DNA from: Macrotis lagotis
Lineage: Eukaryota; Chordata; Mammalia; Peramelemorphia; Peramelidae
NCBI RefSeq assembly: GCF_037893015.1
Contig: NC_133658.1
Span: 138,831,039-138,895,038 of the forward strand
Direction of reading: 5' to 3'
DNA: 64,000 bases
Shown here in pieces: positions 31,470 to 42,319 of the stretch. The translations under genes and the position numbers were made by a program. The notes beneath the pieces were generated by a model. That model was not told the DNA's origin. It worked only from the letters and a program-made list of their open reading frames with translations, and did no database searches. How positions within the stretch are numbered: the stretch's first letter is position 1; each line of letters starts with the position of its first letter.

Positions 31470-32065
31470 CACAGAGATAGAAGGAACCTTAAAATTCCAT
31501 GTATCCCAACCCCCAGACAAATGAGGAACCTGAGGTTTAAAGAAAGGAAAGAACTGGCCCAAGGTCGTGACTAATTTGCATAGAGGAATTTTCTTTATAT
31601 ATTTTTTTCTTAGAATGACTTATGATTGTGTTGGTTAGACTGATCAGAACTAGACTTTTATAACACCCTGTATAATATTTTTAATAAGCCCTTTATATCT
31701 CATCTGAACCCCCAAAACTACAAAGGATGTTCTACAAGCATTATAATCCTGATTTTACAGATGAAAGAAACATGGTTGGAGAGATCATAAATCAGCAAAC
31801 AAATGTTGGAGGCTGATTTCCATTCAATTCATTTCAAATCAACAAATATTTATTAAGTACCTACTGTTTACCAGACCTTGACCCTTAGGACAATAGTCCA
31901 TTTACTAAATACCTTCTTAAGATAACAAATAGATAGATAACTGACTCCAGCACTTATCTGGGTTCTTCTTAGAGTAAGTCACTTTCCCACTTTGGACCAT
32001 GGTCATCTATGAAATGAAGAAGTTGGACTATGTGACAGCTGTCTTATAAATTATAATAAAAATCA
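31470..32065. repeat. Cluster of MIR-like and L2-tail remnants
   Basis: Three diverged pieces: 'GAGATAGAAGGAACCTTAAA' to 'AAAGAACTGGCCCAAGGTCG' (31470-31570); a reversed MIR core with 'CTGATTTTACAGATGAAAGA' (31680-31800); and an antisense L2 tail 'CAACAAATATTTATTAAGTA' to 'CCTACTGTTTACCAGACCTT' (31840-31880), then a sense MIR end (31940-32060). Confidence 0.5.
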
Positions 32066-33184
32066 AATACTTTCTTTTAAACTCTTCATTGTATGAATGT
32101 AGATAAAGATATGGGATCCTTGCTCTTTCGGAAGTTTTCTCACTGGCTCTTGAGAAAAACAGCAAACAAGACCATCAGCAGGGAAGGCAAGAAGCCAACC
32201 AAGATTGAGGGTGAAATTGTAACTCATTGGCATAGCACATATTTTTCCAATATAAAAGCAAATGGAGAATTTGTAAATAAATTGACTATATAAAAGTGTC
32301 CATTTATATTACACCTCACCTTTCCAAGGAGAAACACACACACACAAAAAAGGTTGCTTTGCACAGCCTTAATATAAAAATATCATTTCTTCAGGATAAT
32401 TTTATAGCACCAACAGCAGTCCATATCTATTTAAAATACATCCACAGCACTACATTCAGACCCTCTTCCACAAATGATTTGGTAACTAGCATCAGACCAA
32501 CTGCAAAAGCAGCTGCCACATAATTACAACCTCTCATCACACGTATGGGGAAACAAGTTGTGGCGTATGAGAAAGGTCTGCAAAAATAGGTGTCAGACCT
32601 TAACTAATAGTGATTGTCCTTCCATTCTACTGTAATTTACATTTAATTCACACATTTCATTTCCATTTAAAATATGATTACAGTGTTTTGAAGCACATCT
32701 CACCTGTCCCCTCGAATTACAGGGAAATGAAAATAACAGGAAGCAGCAGGCACTAGGAAGGTTGCTGAAGCCCTTGGTTGCTGGGGGTTGCTCACACAAA
32801 CTGCCTTTCCTGGGCCTGAAGAGGGTGAATTGTTTAGAATGTCAGGGGAAATGGTTGAGGAGGAAGGTGACAATAATAAGAGATGCAAAAGGGTCAGGGG
32901 AAAAGTGGGAAACAAACAGGGATTCCATACAATAACAAGTATGGAATGGGGGGTGGGGAGTCTACCTCCTGTGTTTTTTAGATTCTAAGGAACTAGATTC
33001 ATCAGCCGGTTCTATTCCTGTATGACCTTGCCCAAGTTACATCAATTCTCTGAGCTCCCATTTCTACTGAAATAAGGAAATTTGACTAAATGATCTCAAA
33101 AATCCTTTCCAGATCAAACTCTCACAGTTACATCTAAAGTACTACATATGTTTCTAGGTACCAGAGTGCAAGAAGAAAACTGAT
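32066..33184. other. Unassigned sequence, low in repeats
   Basis: No gene is recognisable. The 66-75-codon frames at 32093-32523 have no known motif. The part at 32600-32840 is non-repetitive ('TTTACATTTAATTCACACAT', 'AAATATGATTACAGTGTTTT') and is a weak conserved-element candidate. Confidence 0.4.
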
Positions 33185-33480
33185 TAGCTGAAGATGATCC
33201 AGAAGAAGGCAATCAAGATGATGAAGAGAACGTGAGGTTTGACATAAGAGGACTGGTTCAAGGAACTAGGGGTGTTCTGCCTGGAGAACACTCAGTAAAG
33301 GTAAGATGAGTATATTTATTTGAAGGGATGTCACATAAAAAAGACTTATTCTCTCCAGGCATAGAAGGAAGAATCAGAAACAATGGGTGGAAGTTAAAAA
33401 GAGATAGATTTTTACCTTGATAGAAGGAAAAACTTGTAACAATTAGAATTACCCCAAAGTAGAAGGAACTATATCAGAAA
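33185..33480 (+). mobile_element. L3/CR1-type LINE C-terminal fragment
   Basis: 'TGATCCAGAAGAAGGCAATC', 'AGGGGTGTTCTGCCTGGAGA' (GVFCLEN, matching GLFSLEK), 'CAATGGGTGGAAGTTAAAAA' and 'GAAGGAAAAACTTGTAACAA' follow the end of a CR1-like ORF. Confidence 0.75.
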
Positions 33481-33494
33481 GAATTTTTTTAAAA

Positions 33495-34060
33495 TAACAA
33501 TAATGATAAAGGCAATAGCTACCATTTTAGTACAATTACTATCTCATTTGATTCTTACAACAGTCTTGGGAGGCAGGTGCTATTATTATCACTATTTTAA
33601 AACTAGTTAGACAGATAGACATATAGATAAATGGATGGATGGATGAATGAATGGATGGATGGATGATGGATGGATGAATGAATGGATGGAAGAATGGATG
33701 GATAAGTAGATAAATGAAGTTAATAAGCAGCAATTATTTAACACTTAAAAGTTTGCAAATCTGCATACATGTCATCTCAGTTGGCTCACAAACTTGTGAG
33801 ATAGATGCTATTATTATCCCCATTTTATAGAATAATAAATTCCATAATAAAAACATGAAGATAACAGCAATTATTTAACACTTTAAGGTTTTCAAAGTCC
33901 TACATATACCATCTCAGTTGTGAGGTAGATACTATTTTCTTCTTTTGACACATGAGAAAAATTGAGGCTAAAACAGTGACTCATTCAGGGTCAGACAGCT
34001 AAGAAGTATCTAAGGTGGGATTCAAATGAGGTCTTCCTGACTCTGGTAGGCTGCATGGCT
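33495..34060 (-). repeat. Three successive MIR-type 3' halves with a GGAT microsatellite
   Basis: Three antisense copies in a row: 33495-33610, 33723-33836 and 33850-34060. Each has the 'atctcatttg/atctcagtt...gaggtagatgctattatt' part. The last two both open with 'CAGCAATTATTTAACACTT'. An impure (GGAT)n array at 33629-33705 lies between the first and second. Confidence 0.7.
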
Positions 34061-34849
34061 ACTTATCACATATATGACGGAGGAGGGATTCTTTTGGGTT
34101 ATCAAATGGGTTACATGGATGCTGAGGATCCTTAATCCTCTAAGCTTTGTGATTCTACTCTTTTGCCCAGACTTAGAGTGTATGTTTTCTTCACAACCAC
34201 CAGGGAAAGTATTACAGTTTGTCAGATGATAAAACTCTGTGACTTAGCCAGAGTCATACAACTTTCAAGTGTCAGAGACAGGATTTTAATTCATCTTTCA
34301 CATCCTGTTGCCTTTCTATTTTTGGAATGCTTTGGTTTGCCTCTTGCTTTGGTGGGATGTGCTTAACCTGTCAACTGGCTTGGAACTTGAAGAGAAGAAT
34401 CAATAAACTCTGCAAGGCCAGGTGCCTGGTAAATCTGATATCTGATTTTACCACCTTTGAGCACAGTTGGAGGTTCAGTAAGGAATACCAAGACTTAAAT
34501 GAAAAATTCATTAAATCATCTAAAAGAGGTGATGAATAAAATCCAAATACTCAGTATATGTCATACCCATTATTGTGAAGATTTCTCAGTTTCTAACTCA
34601 GTTACTTCCATGGGTTTCTAAGTAGAAAGCTAGGAAATCAATCGTAGGTCTAACTAAAGGATCATATAGCTAAGTAAGTATCTAAAGAAGGATTTTAACT
34701 CAGGTCTTCCTGCTTCCAATCCACTGAAGTCCTTTAGGTATTTCAGTAACAAAACTCTCTATCAAGAAATTACCTTAGCCCAAACTTTACTCTCTTGAAG
34801 AGTATCTTAGAGAGAATTTCAAGTGTGTAAGCAGACTAAGGTATTTTAT
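34061..34849. other. Unassigned sequence with MIR-like debris
   Basis: A diverged MIR-like piece lies near 34190-34300 ('ACTTAGCCAGAGTCATACAA') and another near 34600-34720 ('TAACTCAGGTCTTCCTGCTT'). The 70-codon frame at 34327-34539 matches no family I know. Confidence 0.4.
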
Positions 34850-35385
34850 TGTCTGTGATGAAGGGGTGTGTGGGGTGTTTAGGAAGGACTAACTCCACTG
34901 GAGTGAGGGCTTGCTGAGTCCTTTTCAGGGCTATTTAACTACTTTTAGCATCTATTTGCCACCCAACTCTTACCCGTAGTTCCAAGAAATTATAGGATGT
35001 GCAGTGGTCACACGTCATTGTGGCAGATGGTTTGAGGTTGAGGGTAACCAATGGGTCTCAGATCTGTTGGTAAGCAAAGCGGATGTCTTCTCCACGTATT
35101 TGAAGACTTCCCCTGATGGAATGGGTGGATGAGAACAAATTTGTTCTAAAAGACATGAGGGTGGCTGAAGCAGGTCCTGTAGTAAGACATGAGACACCAA
35201 GGGCATCCACTATATGCTGGAAAGGTCATCTTGACTTTTATCTTGCCACTGGACTGTGATGAGAGTGAAGCCAATGATTTGGTGCAACTCTGCCTCACTT
35301 AAATCCAGTTCAGGAGCCAGTCAAGGCATCACCCAAGATGTCACTAGTCCTCTTCAAAAAACAAAGGACAAACCATAACAACAGG
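34850..35385 (+). repeat. Dispersed repeat, copy 1 (family not named)
   Basis: Shares its second half with the antisense copy at 38603-38884. Common parts are 'GGTGGATGAGAACAAATTTG' (34-38 kb versions differ slightly), 'GGTCATCTTGACTTTTATCT', 'TGCCTCACTTAAATCCAGTT' and the end 'CTCTTCAAAAAACAAAGGAC'. The two copies are in opposite orientation, and the 3' ends are collinear. The 5' limit is uncertain. I recall this as a SINE-like family of marsupials but cannot name it. Confidence 0.6.
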
Positions 35386-36118
35386 AATGATGCCTATGTG
35401 TTCTAAAATGCCCATTATGAAAAGTAAATGCAAATCTGATTAAGAAAGTTTGCCTCTCACACCCTAAGGCTCTTTAATTCTCATTTAGCTGAATCTATTC
35501 AGTCACAACTAGGAATATTTTTACCTTGGGGAAAAATAGTTGAGAAGGAGCTGGAGTTGGGTGGGAAGTCAGTGGGTTGTGACAATACACAAGAAATCCA
35601 GCCAAGGATACATTCATATTAGAATGAAATGCAATCTGACCCTAGGTTGCAAGAGGATTGGGAAGAAGGTAGGCCTGGGGGAGGACCCCAACTTTGACAA
35701 GATCTGTGAGTAGGACATTATTTCCCTATACCCTTTGGGAAGAGGCTCAAGATCAGTAGCTTCTATGGGAAAGGAAGATATACACTCATCCCACCCCATG
35801 CCTGTTCCCAGGGACAAAGACAAAGATCACTTCTTCCCCACTTAGTGTACATCACTGCCTTTATCTCACACAGCTCCCCTCCAAGGACATTGCATCTCAA
35901 CCAGATTAGTACAATTTGTGTGTGTATGACTGTGTCTGTGTATATTTGTACAAATTTATGACTTTGCTGCTCTTTAAACACATCCAATGTTTTCCTCTCT
36001 GTTTGATTTCAATCACATCATTATTGAGTACCTTCTCCCCCCCCCCCCACAAGTTTGGATCTTTTGAAATCTTTCCATGCTTTAATGGTACTTCTTCCAG
36101 AAAAAAATAATACCTTCT
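35386..36118. other. No recognisable feature
   Basis: Non-coding sequence with a TG-rich patch near 35915-35945 and a C10 run at about 36037-36048. No gene or named repeat is seen. Confidence 0.4.
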
Positions 36119-36133
36119 CTGATTTCCTCTGTT

Positions 36134-36293
36134 TTTTTTATTTCAGCTTTTTTTTTTTGCAAGGCAAATGGGGTTAAGTGGCTTGCCCAAGGCCACACAG
36201 CTAGGTAATTATTAAGTGTCTGAGATCAGATTTGAACCCAGGTTCTCCTGACTCCAGGGCCGGTGCTTTATCCACTAGGCCACCTAGCCGCCC
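36134..36293 (-). repeat. tRNA-derived SINE, antisense, with target duplication
   Basis: A young-looking copy, close in sequence to the ones at 38083 and 42497. The T tract and 'TTGCAAGGCAAATGGGGTTA' lead to 'GCCACCTAGCCGCCC'. The duplication CTGATTTCCTCTGTT occurs at 36119-36133 and 36294-36308. Confidence 0.93.
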
Positions 36294-36573
36294 CTGATTT
36301 CCTCTGTTAAAAAAATAGTCTGCTTCATCTGACCTCATGGAGTCCTTCAAATCTTTTTTTTTTCAATAAGTCTGGTGCTAGAATAGAATAAAGAAATGAT
36401 TTTGTGCTTGGAGAAAAAATTTCTTGCCTTTCCTCAGTAGAAATGTATGCTTGGGAAAGCATATTTTATATATTTTTCTTGACCTCTTACTTGCCCATTC
36501 TCTCCCCTACTCCCACACTGTACACCTCCTTTCTATGTACTGTGATCAACATATTGAAGTTATTGAAAGGCAT

Positions 36574-37460
36574 CATGGCTGACAAAAAAGGGAAAATGAT
36601 CAATGTTGGAGAGACTGTGGAAGGATTGGGATATTAATGCATAATGTGGAGTTGTGAATCGATACAACCATTTTGGAGAGTAATATGGAACTATGTCCAA
36701 AGAGCAATAAAACTGATCACACCCTTTGACCCAGCAACTAGGCCCATATACAGAAGAAATCATAAAAAATGGAGAAAGTTCCACATGTTCCAAAATATTC
36801 ATAGAAGCTCTTTTTTGTAGTGGCAAAAAAATTAGAAATTGAGGGGATGTCTATCAATTGGGGAATAGCTGAACTAGTTATGATATCAATAGTCATGGAG
36901 TACTATTGTTCTATAAGAAACCTAGAATAGTCAGACTGTGGAGAAGTATGGAATAAATTACAGGAACTGATATTGAGCAAAAGGATCAGAACCAAGAGAA
37001 CAAAGTACACATTAACAACAACATTGCGAGTTGGTCTATCTTGATGAATGCAGCTCCTCTCAGCAGTTCAGAAAGCTAGGACAAACCTAGAAGACTGACT
37101 AAGCACAATGCTATCTCCATCCGGAGGAAGAAAAACAAGACAAAACAATACCAAAAAAATAAACCCTACAGAATCTGAATGAATTCTACATTCATTTTTT
37201 AAATATTTCTCTAATGTATTTCTTTCCTATCTCATGGTTTTCTTTCTTTTTCCTTAATCCTAATTCCTTATATTGAAAATGACTAATCTGTAAACATGCT
37301 AAACACAAATATGTATGTACAATATTCACTGAGGAGAGGGAGGTAGGAAGGGAGGGTGGAAGAAAATTATATAACTTATAAACATGAATATGTATATGGA
37401 TGAATGTTGAAAAACTTTCATAATATGTAATTGGAAAAAATAAAATAAAATAAAATATAA
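36574..37460 (+). mobile_element. 5'-truncated L1 with target duplication
   Basis: The last about 890 bases of an L1: ORF2 C-terminus ('AAATGATCAATGTTGGAGAG', 'ACCCTTTGACCCAGCAACTA', 'TTGGGGAATAGCTGAACTAG') and a 3'UTR ending 'CATAATATGTAATTGGAAAA' with an A-rich tail. GAAAGGCAT at 36565-36573 recurs at 37465-37473. The same 3' end appears in reverse at 55985. Confidence 0.85.
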
Positions 37461-37889
37461 AAAAGAAAGGCATTGTGGTGAGATGAAAAGCACACAGGAC
37501 TTAAAACAAGACGGTCTGGGCATGACCCCAGGTTCTTTTACTTGTAAGCTAATTGTATGACAAGGAAAAAGTGTAGACCAGAAGTAACAAACTCATTAGC
37601 TATTTTCTTCCCAAAGATAACTTGAATCAATTTAAAATGTAATTGAGAAATATTTTTAAAAATAAATAAAAATCCAGTATAACATAATGTTAATTTGTGG
37701 TTTTCTAGGTTGATATGTGCCCTACAGGGTTCTATTTGAATTTGATGCCACTAGTGTAGACAATCTCAAAGGGTTCCTCCAGCTCTACTGCACTTTAGAG
37801 TATTGTCTAAAGAAAAGAGCTTTGTAAACCTTCAAGTGATAGGAAAATGATTCCTTATCACGATATGGTCATCAAATATCACAGACCTT

Positions 37890-38600
37890 CATCACCTCCT
37901 ACCTCACAGATTAGTGAAATAGCCTGATGATTGGTCTCTCTACCTCCAATCTCTCCCCTCCCATTCCAGCCTTCTTTCAGTATCAATCTGATTTACAAAA
38001 ACAAGGTTTGATCATATCATTCCCTTATTAAATAAAACCCAGGGGCCCTTTATTTATTACTAGGATAAAATATAAAATCTTGAGGGCGGCTAGGTGGTGC
38101 AGTGGATAAAGCACCAGCCCTGGAGTCAGGAGTCCCTGGGTTCAAATCCGGTCTCAGGCACTTAATAATTACCTAGCTGTGTGGCCTTGGGCAAGTCACC
38201 TAATCCCATTTTCCTTGCAAAAACCTAAAATATATATATACATATATATATATTATGTATGCATATATAATATATATATGTATATATATAAATCTTGTTT
38301 GGCTTTGAAAGTCTTTCATAACCTGGTTACCTCCAATCTTCTTATATTATCACTTAATCTTAGATACAGTGACACTAGTCTCCTTGTTATTCTTCACACA
38401 AAATACTCCATATCCTGATTCAAAATATTTTCACTGGCTATCCTTCATTTTTCTCTCATTTTTGTGTTCTGTCTTGCCTGACTTCCTTCAATTTCCAACT
38501 AAAATCCTACCTTAAATAAGAAGGCTTTCTCCATTCTATCTGCCCCCATACTAATGCCCTCCTCTGAGAGTACCATCAATTTATCCTATAATATACCTTT
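37890..38600 (+). mobile_element. L2-type LINE, sense, split by a SINE
   Basis: 'GCCTGATGATTGGTCTCTCT', 'AAAATATAAAATCTTG', then after the SINE 'AAGTCTTTCATAACCTGGTT' and 'AACTAAAATCCTACCTTAAA' follow the C-terminal part of the L2 ORF. Confidence 0.75.
38083..38290 (+). repeat. tRNA-derived SINE with long TA-rich tail
   Basis: 'GGCGGCTAGGTGGTGCAGTG', 'GGTTCAAATCCGGTCTCAGG' and 'AGCTGTGTGGCCTTGGGCAA', then an A-rich end that has grown into about 60 bases of TA/CATA repeat. Flanks share 'ATAAAATCTTG'/'ATAAATCTTG'. It lies in an L2. Confidence 0.9.
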
Positions 38601-38602
38601 CA

Positions 38603-38884
38603 TGTTGTTGATAATTGTCCTTCATTATTGAAGAGGACCAATGACAACACAGATGATGTCATGAATCAGATTTAAGTGAGTTAGAGTTATACAAAATCAT
38701 TAGCTTCACTTTCTCTTCCTGAGTCACTGAAATCTAGCTTCAAGACAAAAGTCAGGACAACTGTTGATAACCAGAGATCCAGTGGATGATCTTGATCCCT
38801 TCAAAGTCTGACCAGCTCTACAGCATGTGCTTCATTTGCCTTCGTGATGGTAGGAACAAATTGTTCTCATCCACTCATTCATTT
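38603..38884 (-). repeat. Dispersed repeat, copy 2 (family not named)
   Basis: Reverse-complement relative of 34850-35385, shorter at its 5' end. It starts 'TTGTTGATAATTGTCCTTCA', which matches the 'gaaggaca...aacaacaa' end of the family. Its other end touches the PXMP4 retrocopy at about 38885. Confidence 0.6.
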
Positions 38885-39400
38885 TTTTAAATTTCCCAGA
38901 GCTGCTTTTATTATAAATAAGAAAATCAGAAATGTCATGTCATATATTGCTGTCATCATAGAGGTATGTCATGAAGGATTGCAGAGATGGCTGAAGGATG
39001 TGTCTGTGGTATTGCAAGAGCCAGAGGATGAGTCTCCATATGACAAAAAAAAAAAAAAAAAAACAAAGGAAAGGGATACTGTTTAGTTCTGGGATGAAGC
39101 CTTGAACAACTGCCTTGAGCTGCTCCTTTAGGCTTCTGCTTCTGAAGAGAAACGTCATGACCAGAGCATGGGGTGCACGAATTTTTGCTCCATAGATGTC
39201 TCCATTGTGGGAACTCTTAAGCATGACCAGAGCAGCATGGTAGTGCAGCTTGCGCAACAGGATGTTGTCCATGCACAGCAAGATCTCAAGCTTTGGCAGG
39301 AGGCCCATGGCCACCAAAGGGAGCAGACATGCAGACACAAAGTTTGGGAGCACCACTGTAGTGAAGCCACCCTATCCACCCATTCTTCAGGGAAAAGGTC
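38885..39400 (-). pseudogene. PXMP4: Processed retrocopy of PXMP4 with internal deletion
   Basis: PXMP4 (PMP24) is a small peroxisomal membrane protein of the Tim17/22/23 type. On the minus strand the frame starts MGLLPKLEILLCMDNILLRK at 39308, which lines up residue for residue with the family's start. It continues HYHAALVMLKSSHNGDIYGA and KIRAPHALVMTFLFRS, as far as LKEQLKAVVQ. At about 39101 it jumps in frame to the late part of the protein (GFIPELNSIPF...WLLQYHRHILQPSLQS, YLYDDSNI). About 80 residues are missing between these points. A TGA at about 38942 stands where the family has Trp, followed by HDISDFLIYNKS. An A20 tract on the plus strand (39044-39063) encodes extra Phe. No 3'UTR or A tail remains, and the upstream limit is not clear. 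Confidence 0.88.
39044..39063 (+). repeat. A-rich run inside the PXMP4 retrocopy
   Basis: An uninterrupted run of about 20 A on the plus strand, read as Phe codons on the minus strand at a place where the family has a membrane segment with few Phe. Probably slippage growth after insertion. Confidence 0.85.
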
Positions 39401-39649
39401 TTTCAGATATAAGGATTAGACATCCCCCCAACTCATTGGTCTATTGGTTACTCTCAACCTGGTTTAGGTCATCTACCAAGACAGGTGAGAATTATGTGAA
39501 AAGAGCTCCCTAAGTCCTCACAGCAGAGGTGTGAGTTCTCCTAAACTATCTTATTTGTTATATAGTTGTTTAAATGTTTCTCCCCGATTCAACAGTATGC
39601 AGGTAACTTTTAGCAACTGATTTTCCTATCACCATCATCCCACAAAAAT

Positions 39650-40650
39650 GGAGGGGCCACATACTTTAAAGTATAATCTAACACCATTAGACTATGAGTT
39701 TTTTGAAAACAAGAACTACTTTTTTACTTCCTTTACAACTCCAGCAATTAACACAGTACCTAGAATACAGTAAGCACTTAATAAATGCTTGTTGACATGT
39801 TGATTTAAGATATTTAAGGTCAAAGCATCTGAAGTTAGGAGGGAAAAATCTGGTACAACCAGATCATTGTTCCCATGAGTAATCTCCAGTAGAATGTAAA
39901 CTTCTTGTGAGTAGACATTATTACATTCTTTTTTATTTGTATCTCCAGTAGATAGCCCAATGCTTGGCATATAATAGGCACTTAATAAATGTTTGATTGA
40001 AATTGAAGCCTAGAGAAATGAAGTAATTTTGGGGGGGTTGAATTGGTGGCGAATAATATAGCAATAAAGCATCCTAAGTCTAGTAGTTTTTTCTTCATTC
40101 CTCTCCATGATACACTCCTGAATCTTCTCCTTCTGTCCTTCCTAGCTTTTTCTAGAATGCCCCAGAAACCTTTCCATCCTGGAAGACCATTCTTGCCCTA
40201 TACTTCATACACAGGAAGTACCCTCATCTCTGTGACTTCTTCTGATTGTCTGATTCCTTCCAGAATCTTCTTAAATCCCTGTCTTCATTCCTTTCCAAGT
40301 TTGACTTTTGACTCTTTTAGTCTTTTTCTACAATGCCTCTGAGTCAAGTACCCTCATCCCTACCCACCACAGAGCCCTCTCCAGATTTTTTAATGTGTTT
40401 TATTCCATTAGAATCGAAAGTCCTTTAGGACAGGATCCATCCTTTATTTTTTGCTTGAATTTGTATTCCTAGATAGTGACTGGCACAAAGGAAGCTCTCA
40501 ATTATTATTTGTTGATTGACTCCTTTCCATTCTTCTACAAGTACATGTGAAAATGACAGCCTCTGTTAGATTATAAATTTTGTGAGGGTATTTAACCTTT
40601 GTATACCACATAGTACTTGGCACATAACAGACACTTAACAAATAAATGGT
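39650..40650 (+). mobile_element. Cluster of four L2 3' tails, same orientation
   Basis: Four ends of the 'cttgag..gcagg...cctagcacagtgcctggcaca...cttaataaatg' type follow one another. They end near 39810 ('AAGCACTTAATAAATGCTTG'), 40000 ('AGGCACTTAATAAATGTTTG'), 40510 and 40650 ('GACACTTAACAAATAAATGG'). Late L2 ORF sequence at 40080-40400 precedes the third. Confidence 0.7.
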
Positions 40651-40929
40651 GGTAGGATAAATGAGTCAATTGGCTCACCCACTTCTCTCACCCCTTCATT
40701 GACATCTTTCCCCCTTTCTTCATCCATGTTTGTTAGGAGAAGAGCCAATTCACAGAAGCACAGCCCTCTGAAAAGAGAGCAATAAGAAAAGGAATGTGAA
40801 ACATCCAAAGACTCATTTAAAGAGATGATTTTTCTGCTGTGGGGAAGATAGTGTGAGGAGATCAAGCAAGAAAGGCAGACTAGGGGGCCCAGAGAGTTGC
40901 TAAGAGTCAGCTTTTTCCCTGCCTGCCCC
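40651..40929. other. No recognisable feature
   Basis: Non-coding, non-repetitive sequence with no motif cluster. Confidence 0.4.
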
Positions 40930-41270
40930 CCAGTTCATAGGTAGACCAGCATAGCAAAGGTCATACTACGGAACACTGCACCTTATTAACTCACAGGGAG
41001 AAGGTTATTAGGCATTAGGCATTTAGTTTTATGCTCCAGTGAGATTGGGCCAAAATTCATTTTCCAAGAGTTATTGCATACAAGAAGTGGAAGCTGGGGA
41101 AGGGATGGGATGGGAAGGGGCAGGTGCATAACACACCTGTTGTACAGCTTCATTAAATATAATATTGCTCCTTTTGAGCTCTGAGCTTGAAAAAAATTCC
41201 AGGTCTTTCAGATCATTTGCCCAGCAGCTCTCCCTCCTGGAACTCCATCATGTTTGACTCCTTTTATTTG
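40930..41270. promoter_or_regulatory. Candidate conserved non-coding element
   Basis: No repeat is recognisable. The block has spaced 'TTATTAAC', 'TTATTAGGCATTAGGC', 'CATTAAATATAATATTGCTC' and an E-box pair in 'CAGGTGCATAACACACCTGT', a 20-base imperfect palindrome (CAGGTG...CACCTG). It has enhancer-like features only; conservation is not visible from one sequence. Confidence 0.25.
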
Positions 41271-42319
41271 CCCTAATCACTGTAGTATTTCTAACACTGT
41301 CCTCCCTTAGGCATCCCCAATTTGGAATCAAGTCTGCAGACAGATGAGATTCCCAAGCACCCCTGCTTCTCCATCCCTTTTAACTTAGGTTGCTTTTTCA
41401 GTTCTGTTAAAGAGGAAGAAATACTCTGGGGTAGATTTGTTTCTCATCTGGGCTGTCTTATCACCTTCTTAAGAGTCACAAATCCCAGAAGACAATTACC
41501 CCTGTTCGTAGAGAGGACTTCTTCAGGTCAAAGTTGCAAAAGAGGAGTTTGGGTGCATCTTTTTTTCCTTCTCTCAGCCCCATAAACATTTGAGCTATTT
41601 GGGAGTGTTATTTTCCCCTTTAGGACAATGTGCTCCAGTTTGGGTTCTTGTTGCTTTGTTTACTCAATAATTGGTTCAGCAAGAGGGATGCACCTGTTCC
41701 ATGGGCCCATTAGACACAGAATTGCTTCTCTCCAGAGCTGTGACTGAGGCATTCAGGCAAACCAATCCATCAGTTGGCATTCAAATTCACACTGCAGTGG
41801 AAGAGAGAGAAGGTTTTGAGGGAAGATCAAGATGCAAGCTGCCAGTCAATAACCAAAAATGGGTCTAATGTGGGCCTCAGAGGGAAAAACCTCACAGAAT
41901 CAGAGAAAATCATTCTAGCCCTACTTACACCCTTCACTTTATAGAGAAGGAAAGTGAGGACAGTTAAGGGGACTTGCTAAAATCAAGAGGTAGGAAATGT
42001 TTGAGTAAGGTTTGAATCCAGGACCTGTGACTCCAGAGGCAATGCTTTTTTCCACTGTGACATAAATTAGGAGGGATCTCAAAGCAATTAACTGGAAGAG
42101 TCTTTTGTTTAAGTTCAATTCCAGCACTTTCATTTACTAAAAACTGCGTTTCTACATTTTTCTGCCAAGGGTCATTTGGACATTCATACCATCATACTCC
42201 AGTCAATCCACCCCCTAAAATGTTCCTACATTTATTGAATTTCAAGTCCTGTCTACAGTTGCCTCAATACCACCCATGGATCTGTAAGCTCCCTGCCCTC
42301 CCTTCTAGAGTCATAAGTA
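41271..42319. other. Unassigned sequence with one MIR-like remnant
   Basis: A MIR-like antisense piece lies at about 41895-42060 ('CACTTTATAGAGAAGGAAAG', 'TTTGAATCCAGGACCTGTGA'). The 87-codon frame at 41322-41585 and the 65-codon frame at 41671-41868 carry no motif I recognise. Confidence 0.4.

Noticed and set aside
33629..33705. Short direct repeats that could suggest a CRISPR-like array
   Set aside because: Simple GGAT microsatellite without spacers, in a mammalian genome.
39168..39513. Plus-strand frames of 83 and 87 codons
   Set aside because: They lie antisense to the PXMP4 retrocopy and have no family resemblance.
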